64,000 nt of DNA from Actinomycetaceae bacterium. Its GTDB lineage: Bacteria; Actinomycetota; Actinomycetes; Actinomycetales; Actinomycetaceae. Below the pieces are notes generated by a model. That model saw only the letters and a list, made by a program, of their open reading frames with translations, was not told the DNA's origin and ran no database searches. The stretch is taken from NCBI GenBank assembly GCA_030527545.1, contig JAUNAP010000001.1, forward strand, positions 124,001 through 188,000, given 5' to 3'. A program made the translations under genes and the position numbers. Positions 54,286 through 63,971 of this stretch are shown one piece after another. Position 1 is the stretch's first letter. Each line of letters begins with the position of its first letter.

Positions 54286-55590
54286 ATGGCACTCATGACC
54301 ACATCCATTGCCGTACGCCTCCGACCGCCCCTCGTTCGCCCGGGTCGGGTAGCGACGCCGGGAATCCCCATGCGTTATGTGGCAGGCGTGTGTGCGGGCG
54401 TCGCCGCCCACGTGGGGTGGCCAGTGTGGGCAGTGCGCCTCATCTTCGTGCTGGGGGTCGCGTTTCAAGGCGTGACCATTTTGGCCTATCTACTGCTGTG
54501 GGGACTCGTGCCCACCGGCGATGCGTCGGGCCTGCAGGCGCGTAGAAGTCGCGAGGCCAGCGGCCGTCAGGCCCCCACTCTGGCCGAGAAGGAACCCATC
54601 CCCGACGACAAGGGGGCGCAATCTCGTCGCCGCTCGCTCGTCTTCGGTCTCGTCCTCATCGGCGCGGTCGGCTTCATCACCGTGCTCGTCGGGCCGGACG
54701 TGCTTGTTGCCCGCGCGGGGCTGAGCGCGGGTCGGGAAGCGGACTCTCTCGCGCTGTGCAGCATCCTCGTGTGTGCCGGCTACGCGCTCATTTGGCGGAT
54801 GGGCCTCGAAGGGATCTCGCGCGAACACGCGATACGAGGAGTAGGGCTGCTCGCCGGTTTCTTTCTTGTCTATACGGGGGCGACGCTCTATATCGCCGAC
54901 GTCGAGGGTCTCGTTGCACGCATCCCCATCGTCTCGGCGGGTCTGCTCGCCCTCACGCTTCTCGCCGTCGCGCCCCTCCTGTCGGGATTGGGACGAGCCC
55001 GTGACACCATCGACGAGGTGTCGGCCAGAGAGGAGGCACGCGCCGAAGTAGCGGCCCACCTCCACGATTCCGTCTTGCAAACCCTCGCGATTATCCGCAA
55101 CCGTGCCGACGATGCCGAGACCGTGAGGAGGCTGGCTCGCACCCAGGAACGCGACCTCAGGCGCTGGCTCTACGAGGGCGTGAGCGAGCCCGAAACCTCC
55201 CTCTCGCGCGCGCTCGCGGACCGATTCGCGGAGCTGGAGGACTGTCACGGCGTGCCCATCGATCTCGTCACCGTGGCGGACCTGGTCCCCGATGAGGCGA
55301 CTCGGCCCCTCATCGATGTCCTCACCGAGGCCGCTTCCAATGCCGTGCGTCACGGCCAGCCTCCGGTTAGCGTCTACGTCGAGGTGGGCGTCGATACGAT
55401 AGAGGCACACGTGCGCGACCGCGGGAAAGGATTCGACCCGGACACGATCAGCGACCGCCACTTCGGGGTGCGCGAGTCGATCCTCGCACGCACCAGGCGC
55501 TGCGGGGGCGAGGTCACCGTGACCGTGCGTCCGAGCGGATGCGACGTCGGCGTCACCTGGCCTCGAAGGAAGGACACACAGCATGAGTGA
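54286..55590 (+). CDS. PspC-domain sensor histidine kinase (NarL-partner type)
   Basis: 434 residues. A PspC domain (VAGVCAGVAAHVGWPVWAV) lies at the N terminus, followed by about five further transmembrane helices. The HisKA_3 phospho-acceptor is in AAHLHDSVLQTLAIIRNRAD and the ATPase domain has the N box EAASNAVRHGQPPV and DRGKGFDPD. It phosphorylates the LuxR-type regulator encoded next, with an 8-nt overlap. The start may be 54295 instead, 7 nt after a GACGAT -10-like box. This fused PspC-kinase plus PspC/LiaF plus regulator is a known actinobacterial envelope-stress layout. Confidence 0.88.
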   Translation: MALMTTSIAVRLRPPLVRPGRVATPGIPMRYVAGVCAGVAAHVGWPVWAVRLIFVLGVAFQGVTILAYLLLWGLVPTGDASGLQARRSREASGRQAPTLAEKEPIPDDKGAQSRRRSLVFGLVLIGAVGFITVLVGPDVLVARAGLSAGREADSLALCSILVCAGYALIWRMGLEGISREHAIRGVGLLAGFFLVYTGATLYIADVEGLVARIPIVSAGLLALTLLAVAPLLSGLGRARDTIDEVSAREEARAEVAAHLHDSVLQTLAIIRNRADDAETVRRLARTQERDLRRWLYEGVSEPETSLSRALADRFAELEDCHGVPIDLVTVADLVPDEATRPLIDVLTEAASNAVRHGQPPVSVYVEVGVDTIEAHVRDRGKGFDPDTISDRHFGVRESILARTRRCGGEVTVTVRPSGCDVGVTWPRRKDTQHE

Positions 55591-56239
55591 GGCGCTTACC
55601 CTCCTCGTCGTCGACGACCATCCGATCGTGCGGGCCGGGATCATCTCGGAGCTAGCCGCCTGGAGCGAACGAATCCGCGTCGTCGGGCAAGCCGCCACCG
55701 TCGAAGAGGCCATTACCGAGGCCGGGAGGCTGCAACCAGAAGTCGTCCTCCTCGACGTCCATCTGCCCGGGGGCCGCGGGGGTGGCGGGGCCGAGGTCGC
55801 GCGTGCGATCACAACCGAATCGAATGTGCGAGTCCTCGCCCTTTCGGTCTCGGATGCCGCCGAGGATGTCGTCTCCGTCATCCGCGCGGGCGCGCGCGGC
55901 TACGTGACCAAATCCGTGACCATCGCCGAGCTCGTCGACGCGATCGAGAGGGTCGCCGCCGGCGACGCGGCATTTTCGCCGCGCCTGGCAGGTTTCGTCC
56001 TCGACGCCTTCGGTACGAGCGACGTCGCCGGCTCCGACGCCGAGCTCGATCGGCTTACGGCACGCGAACTGGAAGTCATGCGATGGATCGCTCGCGGCTA
56101 CACCTACAAGGAGGCCGCCGCCGAGTTGTACATCTCGGTCAAGACCGTCGAGTCTCACGTCTCCCGGGTCTTGCGTAAACTCCAGCTGTCCAACCGCAAC
56201 GAATTGACCCACTGGGCGTCGCGCCGTCGCCTCATCTAG
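55583..56239 (+). CDS. NarL/LuxR-family response regulator
   Basis: 218 residues. The receiver domain shows VVDDHPIVRAGI, phospho-acceptor Asp in VVLLDVHLPGG, and Lys in GYVTKSVTIAEL. The LuxR helix-turn-helix near the end is LTARELEVMRWIARGYTYKE and SVKTVESHVSRVLRKL. The gene starts 8 nt inside the kinase gene, so the two are coupled. Likely targets are the divergent PspC genes. Confidence 0.94.
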   Translation: MSEALTLLVVDDHPIVRAGIISELAAWSERIRVVGQAATVEEAITEAGRLQPEVVLLDVHLPGGRGGGGAEVARAITTESNVRVLALSVSDAAEDVVSVIRAGARGYVTKSVTIAELVDAIERVAAGDAAFSPRLAGFVLDAFGTSDVAGSDAELDRLTARELEVMRWIARGYTYKEAAAELYISVKTVESHVSRVLRKLQLSNRNELTHWASRRRLI

Positions 56240-56297
56240 ACCCGACACACCGCCCGATAGGGCGACGCCTCGGGCAAGTTCGGACACAATAGGGGAG

Positions 56298-57920
56298 ATG
56301 CCACAAGATACCTCGCCAGCGAAAAACCGCCCCGAAGTCGTCGTCCGCCTTCCCCAAGGATGGTCGCTCGCCCTCGTCAAGGGTGCGATTATTGCGTGTC
56401 TGCCGTGGCTCATCATCGAAGCTCTCGGTGCGGTCGTGGCGCTGCAGGCCTCCGGTAATCCCTGGCTCGCGTCGGTGTCGGTGGCCGATCAGGTGAGCCA
56501 GCTCAGCCACCTGTGGGCACTCATTTACGGGGTCCCCCTCACCCTCTCGGCACTCACCGGCGCCGTGACGATCACGCTCATACCCTGGGGCGCCTCGCTC
56601 GTGTGCGCGTGGTTGCTCTCGCGGCGAGCCCGAAGGATGACGGGCTGGCTCCTCGTCTACCTGTGGCTCGGCTACGTCCTCACCTGTCTGGCCATCGCAA
56701 CGACGGCGGTCGGGATCGCCTACGCCCGCCTCCTTCTCGGGGCCGGAGTTCTTGCCGCACTCGGCATCGGCTGGGGACGCCTCGCGACCGCCCTCGGCGG
56801 CGCTCAATCCCCGCAGGCCGGCGATCGCGAACACACGCGCCTATCGAGGTGGGGAGTCGAAGCCTCCGTCGCACGGGATCGTGTATCGCGTTCGGCGGGA
56901 ATCGACGAGGGGGCCTGGCGCCTCGCACTGGGCTCGCGCACGAAGCAGGTTCCAGGCTTTGTCGGCATCGGCATCATCATGGGCTGGCACGCGGTTGCGT
57001 TCACCGGAGCCATCGCCCTTTTCCTTGCCGCCGTCGGGCTCCTCGTCAATCTTTCGCAGATCACGGGCATCGCCGACCTGCTGCCCCTGGGGCCGACCGG
57101 GTGGGTCGCGCTCATCCTCCTCCAGCTTGCCTACGCGCCCACTTTTGCCGCATGGGCCTTCGCGTGGCTGCTCGGACCGGGATACACCCTCGGCGAGGGC
57201 ACGCACTTTTCCATTTTCGGCTTCTCGGAGGGCCCCATCCCGGCGATCCCCGTTCTCGCGGGCGCCCCAGACATCACAATCGGGTGGTGGGCGCTCGTAC
57301 CGGTCCTGCTCACATCCGCGCTCGGGGGCGCCTGGGTCGCCTGTCACCGCGCGCGTTACCGCTTCGGGGAGCACGCGGGTCAGCTCGTCGTCGCCCTTGC
57401 CGTCATGATCGCCTGCTATGCCTGCGTGTTTGCGTTGTCTAGCGGCGGGCTCGGCACTCACCGCCTCGCTCACGTGGGTGTCGATATGTGGATGTGCGTG
57501 GGGGTCGTGTGTCTCGCGTGGCTGCTCCCCGGATCCCTCGTCTATCTCTTCATGCATCCGAGCGCACGCGAGTTCGTGTCCTCACTTCTCGCCTCTGCCA
57601 GCTTTGGGGCTCGTGGCCGAGGGAACGACCGCTCCCCGTCCTCGCCTAAGGAGGAGCGCTCCGGCGGGGAACACGACGCAGGAACCGAGCAGTTCTCGAC
57701 CGTGCCGAGCCGTAGTAGTGAGGGCGAGTCCGACGGGCAAGAGGCACGTGGCGGCGAGGAAGAACCGGAGGTAGACGAGCGCGGACGCAGGATCGCCCGT
57801 ATTGTCGCCGTCGATGCTGCCGCGCCGAGCAAACGGCGGCGCCCCCAGGTCGGCACCGCAGCACCGGCTGCCGACACGACGGAGACATCGCCGATCGATT
57901 GCGCCCGCGAAGATAGTTGA
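56298..57920 (+). CDS. PerM-like multi-pass membrane protein (DUF6350)
   Basis: 540 residues with about 10-11 hydrophobic helices over the first 430 residues, followed by a polar, Glu/Ser/Arg-rich cytoplasmic tail of about 110. Protein size, topology and placement between sucCD and purH match the DUF6350 / PerM proteins of actinobacteria, which in Mycobacterium support cell division under magnesium or acid stress. A CACAAT -10-like box lies 7 nt before the ATG. No purN gene lies between it and purH. Confidence 0.75.
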   Translation: MPQDTSPAKNRPEVVVRLPQGWSLALVKGAIIACLPWLIIEALGAVVALQASGNPWLASVSVADQVSQLSHLWALIYGVPLTLSALTGAVTITLIPWGASLVCAWLLSRRARRMTGWLLVYLWLGYVLTCLAIATTAVGIAYARLLLGAGVLAALGIGWGRLATALGGAQSPQAGDREHTRLSRWGVEASVARDRVSRSAGIDEGAWRLALGSRTKQVPGFVGIGIIMGWHAVAFTGAIALFLAAVGLLVNLSQITGIADLLPLGPTGWVALILLQLAYAPTFAAWAFAWLLGPGYTLGEGTHFSIFGFSEGPIPAIPVLAGAPDITIGWWALVPVLLTSALGGAWVACHRARYRFGEHAGQLVVALAVMIACYACVFALSSGGLGTHRLAHVGVDMWMCVGVVCLAWLLPGSLVYLFMHPSAREFVSSLLASASFGARGRGNDRSPSSPKEERSGGEHDAGTEQFSTVPSRSSEGESDGQEARGGEEEPEVDERGRRIARIVAVDAAAPSKRRRPQVGTAAPAADTTETSPIDCAREDS

Positions 57921-58046
57921 GGTGCTCGCCCCACGTGACCTAGGCTGGTGAGGAAGCGACTGGCGTAGAAAGTGGATGACCACTGGGGAGCATAATGTCG
58001 GCGGACCGCGCGCCTGGGTCCGACGCGATGGTTAAGGAGCTTCCGC

Positions 58047-59681
58047 ATGCCCACGTCCGCACCCAATTCTTCGGCCGAGCGTATGCCTCTGACTAGGGCA
58101 CTCGTTTCCGTTTACGACAAGACCGGACTCGTTGATCTCGGGCGAGCTCTGGCCGAGGCCGGGGTCGACATCGTCTCGACGGGATCGACCGCGCGTGTCC
58201 TCGCCGAGGCCGGCATCGATGTCGTCGGTGTCGAAGAGATTACGGGTTTCCCCGAATGCCTCGAAGGGCGGGTCAAGACGCTGCATCCGCGCATCCACGC
58301 CGGCATCCTCGCGGACCGGCGCAAGCCCGACCACGTGGCGCAACTCGACGACCTCGACGTCGCTGCCTTCGATCTCGTCGTGTGCAATCTCTATCCGTTC
58401 TCTGCCACACTCGCCAGCGGCGCCGATTTCGACGCATGCGTTGAACAGATCGACATCGGCGGTCCGGCGATGGTGCGCGCGGCGGCCAAAAACCACCCCA
58501 GCGTCGCGGTGGTCGTCGACCCGGCCGGATACGGTGAGGTCGTCGAGGCGCTTGGACACGGCGGGTTCACGGCGGCCGCTCGGCGCGAGTTGGCGGCCCG
58601 TGCCTTCGAGCACACGGCGTCTTACGATGCGGCGGTCGCCGCGTGGATGCGCGAAAAGGTCGGCGGCGACCCGGCTGGGTCGATCGCGCTGCGATACGGG
58701 GAGAACCCCCACCAGGGTGCGCGCATCGTCCCCGACGGTTCGGGCGAGGGCATTGCCAACGCGCGCTGCTTGCAGGGTAAGGCCATGAGCTACAACAACT
58801 ACACCGACGCCGACGCGGCCCTGCGCGCCGCCTACGACCACACCGACCCGTGCGTCGCCATTGTCAAGCATGCCAATCCGTGCGGCATCGCCGTTGCCGG
58901 CGATATCGCCACCGCCCACCTCGGTGCCCACGCATGCGATCCGGTCTCGGCCTACGGTGGCGTCATCGCGTGTAACCGCCCGGTCACCGTCGAGCTGGCC
59001 CGCCAGATCCGACCCATTTTCACCGAGGTCGTCGTGGCCCCCTCGTTCGACGAAGACGCCCGCCGCGAGCTCGGCCACAAGAAGAACCTGCGCCTCCTCG
59101 AGGTCACCCCGCCTCGCCGCGGCGCATGGGAGGTCAAGCACGTCTCCGGCGGTGCGCTTGAACAGCGCCGAGACGACGTCGACGAGCCCGGCGATACGGT
59201 CGAGGGCTGGCGACTCGTCGCGGGCGATCCCGCCGATGAGGCGACACTCACCGACCTCGAGTTCGCCTGGCGCTGCGTTCGCGCGGTGCGATCGAACGCC
59301 GTGCTGCTTGCCAAAGACGGAGCCACAGTTGGGGTCGGCATGGGGCAGGTCAATCGCGTCGATGCCGCCAAGCTTGCCGTCGAGCGTGCAAACACTCTCG
59401 GCGGCAGGTCGACCGGCGATGCCGCCGCGAACATCGATAGCGCCGGGGGAGCCAAGGCTGAAGACGTTGTCGCCTCGGCGCCCAAGGAGCGCGCCCGCGG
59501 ATCCGTCGCGGCCTCCGATGCCTTCTTCCCCTTCGCCGACGGCCTCCAGGTGCTCATCGATGCCGGCGTCAAGGCCGTCGTTCACCCGGGCGGGTCGATC
59601 CGCGACGAGGAGGTCATCGAGGCGGCCCGCGCGGCCGGTATCACCATGTATCTCACCGGGGTACGTCACTTCTGCCACTGA
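58047..59681 (+). CDS. purH: Bifunctional AICAR transformylase/IMP cyclohydrolase
   Basis: 544 residues. The N-terminal MGS-like IMP cyclohydrolase domain has [20 protein letters not shown] and [16 protein letters not shown]; the AICAR transformylase domain follows with [22 protein letters not shown] and [16 protein letters not shown]. It performs the last two steps of purine synthesis. An insert of about 30 residues lies just before [12 protein letters not shown]. The ATG has AAGGAG 9 nt upstream. Confidence 0.96.
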   Translation: MPTSAPNSSAERMPLTRALVSVYDKTGLVDLGRALAEAGVDIVSTGSTARVLAEAGIDVVGVEEITGFPECLEGRVKTLHPRIHAGILADRRKPDHVAQLDDLDVAAFDLVVCNLYPFSATLASGADFDACVEQIDIGGPAMVRAAAKNHPSVAVVVDPAGYGEVVEALGHGGFTAAARRELAARAFEHTASYDAAVAAWMREKVGGDPAGSIALRYGENPHQGARIVPDGSGEGIANARCLQGKAMSYNNYTDADAALRAAYDHTDPCVAIVKHANPCGIAVAGDIATAHLGAHACDPVSAYGGVIACNRPVTVELARQIRPIFTEVVVAPSFDEDARRELGHKKNLRLLEVTPPRRGAWEVKHVSGGALEQRRDDVDEPGDTVEGWRLVAGDPADEATLTDLEFAWRCVRAVRSNAVLLAKDGATVGVGMGQVNRVDAAKLAVERANTLGGRSTGDAAANIDSAGGAKAEDVVASAPKERARGSVAASDAFFPFADGLQVLIDAGVKAVVHPGGSIRDEEVIEAARAAGITMYLTGVRHFCH

Positions 59682-59722
59682 GGCGAGGGCGGGGACGCTA
59701 CCGGGGCGGTGGCGTCCTCGCC

Positions 59723-59734
59723 TACAATGGCGGC
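59723..59734 (+). promoter_or_regulatory. -10 box of a leaderless promoter for the DUF3017 gene
   Basis: TACAAT at 59723-59728 is followed by 6 nt and the GTG at 59735, with no ribosome site. The pattern is the same as at 5484, 9256, 37879 and 39275. Confidence 0.6.
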
Positions 59735-60058
59735 GTGAGGACCGGGCAGGAGCAGCGCGAGGGCTGCTGGATCGAAAACGTGAGCCGCAAGACCCAACGT
59801 TGGATCGGGATCGGCCTCGTCGTCGCACTCCAGCTTGGCGTCATCGTCCTTGCCCTCGCAGACCATCCGGTGTTTGCCTCACGTCTGTTTGCTCTCGGGC
59901 TCGTCGGTGTCGCGGCTGCGCGCTGCCTGTGGCGGCGTCAACCCGTGTGGTTTGCGGCGAGAAGCTGGTGGTGGGATGCCGTCCTTCTCGTCGTTTGCGC
60001 CATCGCGATCGCCTACCTGTCGTTTTATGGTGGTCGGGTCATGCCCTCACTCGTGTGA
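59735..60058 (+). CDS. DUF3017 small membrane protein
   Basis: 107 residues with three hydrophobic segments (IGIGLVVALQLGVIVLALA; LFALGLVGVAAARCLW; DAVLLVVCAIAIAYLSFY). DUF3017 proteins follow purH in many actinobacteria, as here. Function unknown. GTG start with a leaderless -10 box. The 3' end overlaps the convergent nitroreductase gene by 12 nt. Confidence 0.82.
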   Translation: MRTGQEQREGCWIENVSRKTQRWIGIGLVVALQLGVIVLALADHPVFASRLFALGLVGVAAARCLWRRQPVWFAARSWWWDAVLLVVCAIAIAYLSFYGGRVMPSLV

Positions 60059-60739
60059 ATCGGCGCCGATATAGGTGACGACCTCTCGGGCCTCGCGACG
60101 CGTCTTGTCTCGGTGAGCCGGTCGGGACGTGTAGCCGAGCGCAAGGGCGCACACGACGTGGTAGTCCTCGGGATCGAAACACCCGGCCTCGACGAGTGCG
60201 CGCTCGACGTCGGCAACACTCATTCCCTCGATTGCCGTCGAGTCCACACCCAAACGGGCCGCAGCGATGAGCATCGATCCCAAGGCGATGTAGACCTGCC
60301 GGTCGACCCACCCGGTCACCGCCTCGTCGCTGGTGAGCCCGAGGTCGTGCCTCAAGAAGCGTTCGATCGTCTCATAGCGCGCCTCGAGGGCGCCGGGGTC
60401 GCGGCCTTGCACGTCGCAGTGGATGTGGCGAACGTACTCCGAGCGTGTCGTGAAGTGGGAGGCGTTGCGGCCCAGCAGGACGACAAGATGTGAAGGCTGC
60501 GGGTGGAATCCCCAGCAGTGGTCGATGACGGCTTGCCACAGGGGGGAGGGCCTGAGCACGAGGAAGTGCCACGGTTCGAGTCCCATCGATGAGGCGCTGA
60601 GTCTGCCCGACTCGACGATGGCGTGGATGTCTTCGGCGGAGACGTGGCGATGGGGGTCGTAGGCCTTTGCCGTGTAGCGGTTCTTCATGAGGGCAACGAC
60701 TTCGCCCGGGGTCGCTGAGCGTTTAATCTGCGGCAGCAT
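60047..60739 (-). CDS. NAD(P)H-dependent nitroreductase
   Basis: 230 residues of the FMN-binding nitroreductase fold. The N-terminal MKNRYTAKAYDP region and SSMGLEPWHFLVL hold FMN; VDRQVYIALGSMLIAAARLG and CALALGYTSRPAHRDKTRR follow as in NfsB/FRP-type enzymes. It likely reduces quinones or nitro compounds; the physiological substrate is unknown. Monocistronic or last of a minus-strand run after nadE. Confidence 0.9.
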   Translation of the reverse strand: MLPQIKRSATPGEVVALMKNRYTAKAYDPHRHVSAEDIHAIVESGRLSASSMGLEPWHFLVLRPSPLWQAVIDHCWGFHPQPSHLVVLLGRNASHFTTRSEYVRHIHCDVQGRDPGALEARYETIERFLRHDLGLTSDEAVTGWVDRQVYIALGSMLIAAARLGVDSTAIEGMSVADVERALVEAGCFDPEDYHVVCALALGYTSRPAHRDKTRREAREVVTYIGADSHE

Positions 60740-60772
60740 GGCATTCCCTTCCGTAGGTTTCCCGTCTCCAGG

Positions 60773-62818
60773 CTATCGCTCGTCGAGGTCGGGTATCGCC
60801 GCGACGGCCTCGGCGAGGTCGGCGAGGTCGGCGCTTGCCGACACGTCCGCGGGCATGCGCCAGTCCCCTCGGGGACTCAACGCTCCCGCCGGTGAGACCT
60901 TGGGGCCGTTGGGGACGCACGTGCGTTTGAACTGTGCCTGGGCGAAGCGCGTGAGGAAGACCCGCAGCCAGGCGACGATCTCGGCGAGGGTATAGGTGTG
61001 GCGGGCGCTGAGCCCGTCGGGCCACTCGCCCAGGTCGCTATCGCGCCACGTCGCCCACGCGAGGAAGGCGATGTCTCCTGGCCGGTAGCCGCGCAGATGG
61101 TAGAAGAGGAAGAAGTCGTGCAGCTCGTAGGGGCCGATCGTGTCCTCGGTGGATTGCAGGTCACGCCCGGGTACCAGTTCCGGCGAGATCTCTTGGGCAA
61201 GGATGTCGTCGAGGACGGCCGACGCCTCCGAGCCGAATTCCCCGCGTTCGCACACCCAGCGAATGACATGTTGGATGAGGGTCTTTGGCACGCCGCAGTT
61301 GACGGTGTAGTGGGACATGTGGTCGCCGACCCCATAGGTACACCACCCGAGGGCGAGCTCGGAGAGGTCGCCCGTGCCGACGACGATGCCTCCCTGCTGG
61401 TTGGCTAGCCTGAAGAGATAGTCGGTGCGCAATCCCGCCTGGACGTTTTCGAAGGTGACGTCGTAGACGGGTTCTCCCGATCCGGCCGGGTGACCCATGT
61501 CGGCGAGCATCCTCGTTGCACTCGGGCGAATATCGATCTCTCGCATGGTCACCCCGAGGGCATCGGCGAGACGGTAGGCGTTCGACTTTGTTCCCTCGCT
61601 GGTGGCGAATCCGGGAAGAGTGTAGGCGAGGATGTCGGAGCGGGGGCGATCCGACAGGTCCATGGCGCGGGCCGCCACGAGGAGTGCGTGGGTCGAGTCG
61701 AGACCCCCCGATACCCCGATGACGGGCTTCGAACCGCCGATGGCAGCGAGGCGGCGGGTGAGCCCATAGACCTGAATGTTGAAGGTCTCGTAACAGTCGT
61801 GGTCGCGGTGGGCCGCGTCGTTGGGAACGAAGGGGAAGCGGCGAATCGTGGGGTTGGCGATCTCCCCTTCGGGGATACGCGGAAGGTGCGTGGGCGCGGG
61901 TACGCCTACCCGCTGCACGGTGGCGCCCAGCTGTCCCGCCTGGGCGGTGAAGGTTGTGTTTTCCCGGCGTGCCTGACGCAGCGAAGTGACGTTGATGTCG
62001 GCGATCGTGGCGACGGCGTCGGGGGAGAAGCGCGGCCCCTCGGCGAGGAGTTCGCCTCGTTCGTAAACGAGCGTCTGCCCGTCCCAGGCCAGGTCGGTCG
62101 AGGATTCTCCCGCTCCGGCCGCCGCGTAGACGTAGGCACATTCGCCGTGGAGGGAAGCCGCCTTGACGAGGTCGCGACGCCGCTGGGCGCGTCCGACCGT
62201 CACGGGCGAGGACGACGGGTTGACGACGATGTGGGCGCCGGCGCGGGTGAGGTCGGCGTGCAGAGGCATGGGCCCCCACAGGTCCTCGCAGATTTCGATG
62301 CCCACGCTGACTCCCAGCGCGGGCAGGTCGCACACGCCGAGCGTCGTCATTCTAGCTTCGTGGTCGCCGCTTCTCCACATTGCATCGGCCGGCAGGCTCC
62401 GGCCCGAGGCGAAGTTGCGCGGTTCGTAAAACTCGCGGTAGTTGGGCAGATCGCGCTTGACCGCGAGAAGGTGGACGGTCCCGGCAGCCACGAGGGCCGC
62501 ACAGTTGTAGAGGGCGTCGCGATGACGCAGGGGAAGACCGACAACGGCGGCGATGGCGAGGTCGCGGGTCGCTTCGGCGACGGCGACGAGGGCCTCCTCG
62601 GCGGCCGTGAGAAGTCGCGTCGAGGCGAACAGGTCATCGAGGGAATACCCGGTGAGTCCGAGCTCGGGGAAGCAGGCGAGCGCCACCCCTTCTTGATCGA
62701 GTTGACCAAGCCTGGCGATGACCGCTTCCGCGTTGGCGTGCGGATCGGCCAGGACGACCGGCTCCATGCAGGCGGCGACGCGGACGAAACCGTGAGAAGA
62801 GGCGGATGAGAAGCTCAT
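60773..62818 (-). CDS. nadE: Glutamine-dependent NAD+ synthetase
   Basis: 681 residues, the long glutaminase-fused form. The nitrilase-type N-terminal domain has Glu in CFPELGLTGYSLDD, Lys in AVKRDLPNYREFY and Cys in VGIEICEDLWGP. The NAD synthetase domain has the ATP pyrophosphatase loop IGVSGGLDSTHALLVAARA and GTGDLSELALGW. It makes NAD+ from deamido-NAD+. I start at the ATG at 62818; the frame open to 63031 belongs to the next gene's region. It follows the cyclodeaminase-like gene by 13 nt. Confidence 0.95.
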   Translation of the reverse strand: MSFSSASSHGFVRVAACMEPVVLADPHANAEAVIARLGQLDQEGVALACFPELGLTGYSLDDLFASTRLLTAAEEALVAVAEATRDLAIAAVVGLPLRHRDALYNCAALVAAGTVHLLAVKRDLPNYREFYEPRNFASGRSLPADAMWRSGDHEARMTTLGVCDLPALGVSVGIEICEDLWGPMPLHADLTRAGAHIVVNPSSSPVTVGRAQRRRDLVKAASLHGECAYVYAAAGAGESSTDLAWDGQTLVYERGELLAEGPRFSPDAVATIADINVTSLRQARRENTTFTAQAGQLGATVQRVGVPAPTHLPRIPEGEIANPTIRRFPFVPNDAAHRDHDCYETFNIQVYGLTRRLAAIGGSKPVIGVSGGLDSTHALLVAARAMDLSDRPRSDILAYTLPGFATSEGTKSNAYRLADALGVTMREIDIRPSATRMLADMGHPAGSGEPVYDVTFENVQAGLRTDYLFRLANQQGGIVVGTGDLSELALGWCTYGVGDHMSHYTVNCGVPKTLIQHVIRWVCERGEFGSEASAVLDDILAQEISPELVPGRDLQSTEDTIGPYELHDFFLFYHLRGYRPGDIAFLAWATWRDSDLGEWPDGLSARHTYTLAEIVAWLRVFLTRFAQAQFKRTCVPNGPKVSPAGALSPRGDWRMPADVSASADLADLAEAVAAIPDLDER

Positions 62819-62831
62819 AAGGCGTATGCTC

Positions 62832-63845
62832 TCACACGCTCGCGGCCTCGTCGGGCCACACCGTGCCAGCGCCGGCTCTGCAGGCGGCCTCAACGATCGC
62901 GTGCGCCGCCCACAGGTCCTGGGCGCCGACCCCCACGGTCTCGTACACGATGATCTCCTCGGCGTGACCGCGCCCCTCGCAGGCGCCTCGGGCGACATCG
63001 CCGATGTCACCGAGGATCGCCGAGCGCTCAATGTCGCCGTCGCGAAGCGGAATGATGAGGTCGCCAGATTCCGCCAGCGCCGCTTCCGTCACGTCGCAGT
63101 AGATGCGGTCGGCCGCGCGCATCGTATCGGAGCCACACTCTTGCATATGCGGTTGGTAGGAGCCCACGCACGACACCGTCACCCCACGGCTGAGCGCTGA
63201 CGCCGAGATCACCGGTGCCGTCGAGGACGTCACGAGGGTCACCACGTCTGCGCCTGCGATGGCGGTGTCGGCGTCGGTGAAGGCTTCGATCGTCCCCTCC
63301 CAGTCGGCGGGGAAGGACGGGTGATCGCGCAAAGCGGCGACGAAACGTTGAGCCTCGCCCTCGATCGGGTTGGCGATGCGGATCTGCTCGAGCCTCGGGC
63401 ACGCGGCGATTTGTGCGGCAACCTGTGTCGGTGCCTGGCCGCCCGTGCCGACAACCGCACCGATGCGCGAATCCGGATTCGCTAGGAGGGCGAATGCGAG
63501 CCCCGACGACGCGCCCGTGCGTATCTTGGTCACTACGTCGCCGTCGAGGAGAGCCAGGGGCTCGCCCGTGGTCGCGTCTAGCAAGACGACGGTTGCGGGA
63601 GCCGTCGGCTTACCTGTGGCGGCGTTATTAGGGAAGAGCCCGATGATCTTGATGGCGGCCTCTTCGAGTTTGGGCGAATAGGCGGGCATAGTGAGCAGCG
63701 TTCGATCCGCGTCGATCTCGACCTTTGTGCGCAGCGGAGTGACGGTCGCCCCCTCGCTCGTGGCCGCGTAGGCCGCGCGAGCGTCCTCGATGGCGTTGGC
63801 CATGGGGTAGAGCCGCCAGATGTCGTGTCCGCCGATGAGCCTCAT
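62832..63845 (-). CDS. Ornithine cyclodeaminase / mu-crystallin family enzyme
   Basis: 337 residues with an NAD-binding Rossmann fold (SRIGAVVGTGGQAPTQVAAQ) after an N-terminal catalytic lobe. GAVV and later GADVVTLVTSSTAPVIS are typical of ornithine cyclodeaminase and delta-1-pyrroline-2-carboxylate reductase. The lysine and Asp that separate these activities cannot be assigned here. The ATG at 63845 has AGGGGAG 5 nt upstream. It is probably co-transcribed with nadE. Confidence 0.88.
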   Translation of the reverse strand: MRLIGGHDIWRLYPMANAIEDARAAYAATSEGATVTPLRTKVEIDADRTLLTMPAYSPKLEEAAIKIIGLFPNNAATGKPTAPATVVLLDATTGEPLALLDGDVVTKIRTGASSGLAFALLANPDSRIGAVVGTGGQAPTQVAAQIAACPRLEQIRIANPIEGEAQRFVAALRDHPSFPADWEGTIEAFTDADTAIAGADVVTLVTSSTAPVISASALSRGVTVSCVGSYQPHMQECGSDTMRAADRIYCDVTEAALAESGDLIIPLRDGDIERSAILGDIGDVARGACEGRGHAEEIIVYETVGVGAQDLWAAHAIVEAACRAGAGTVWPDEAASV

Positions 63846-63930
63846 TGTTCTCCCCTTCATTGTCTGCGATGACGCTTTCTCCCATCCTAGAAGGTGGTGA
63901 CACGAGGAGCCCGCCGAGTGCACAAGCGTC

Positions 63931-63936
63931 TAGACT
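63931..63936 (+). promoter_or_regulatory. -10 box of the last gene
   Basis: TAGACT at 63931-63936 would start transcription near 63943. The downstream ATG at 63972 then has a short leader with GAGGAG. Confidence 0.45.
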
Positions 63937-63971
63937 GGGAGGAAAACCGTGGCCAATTTCGAGGAGACCCC

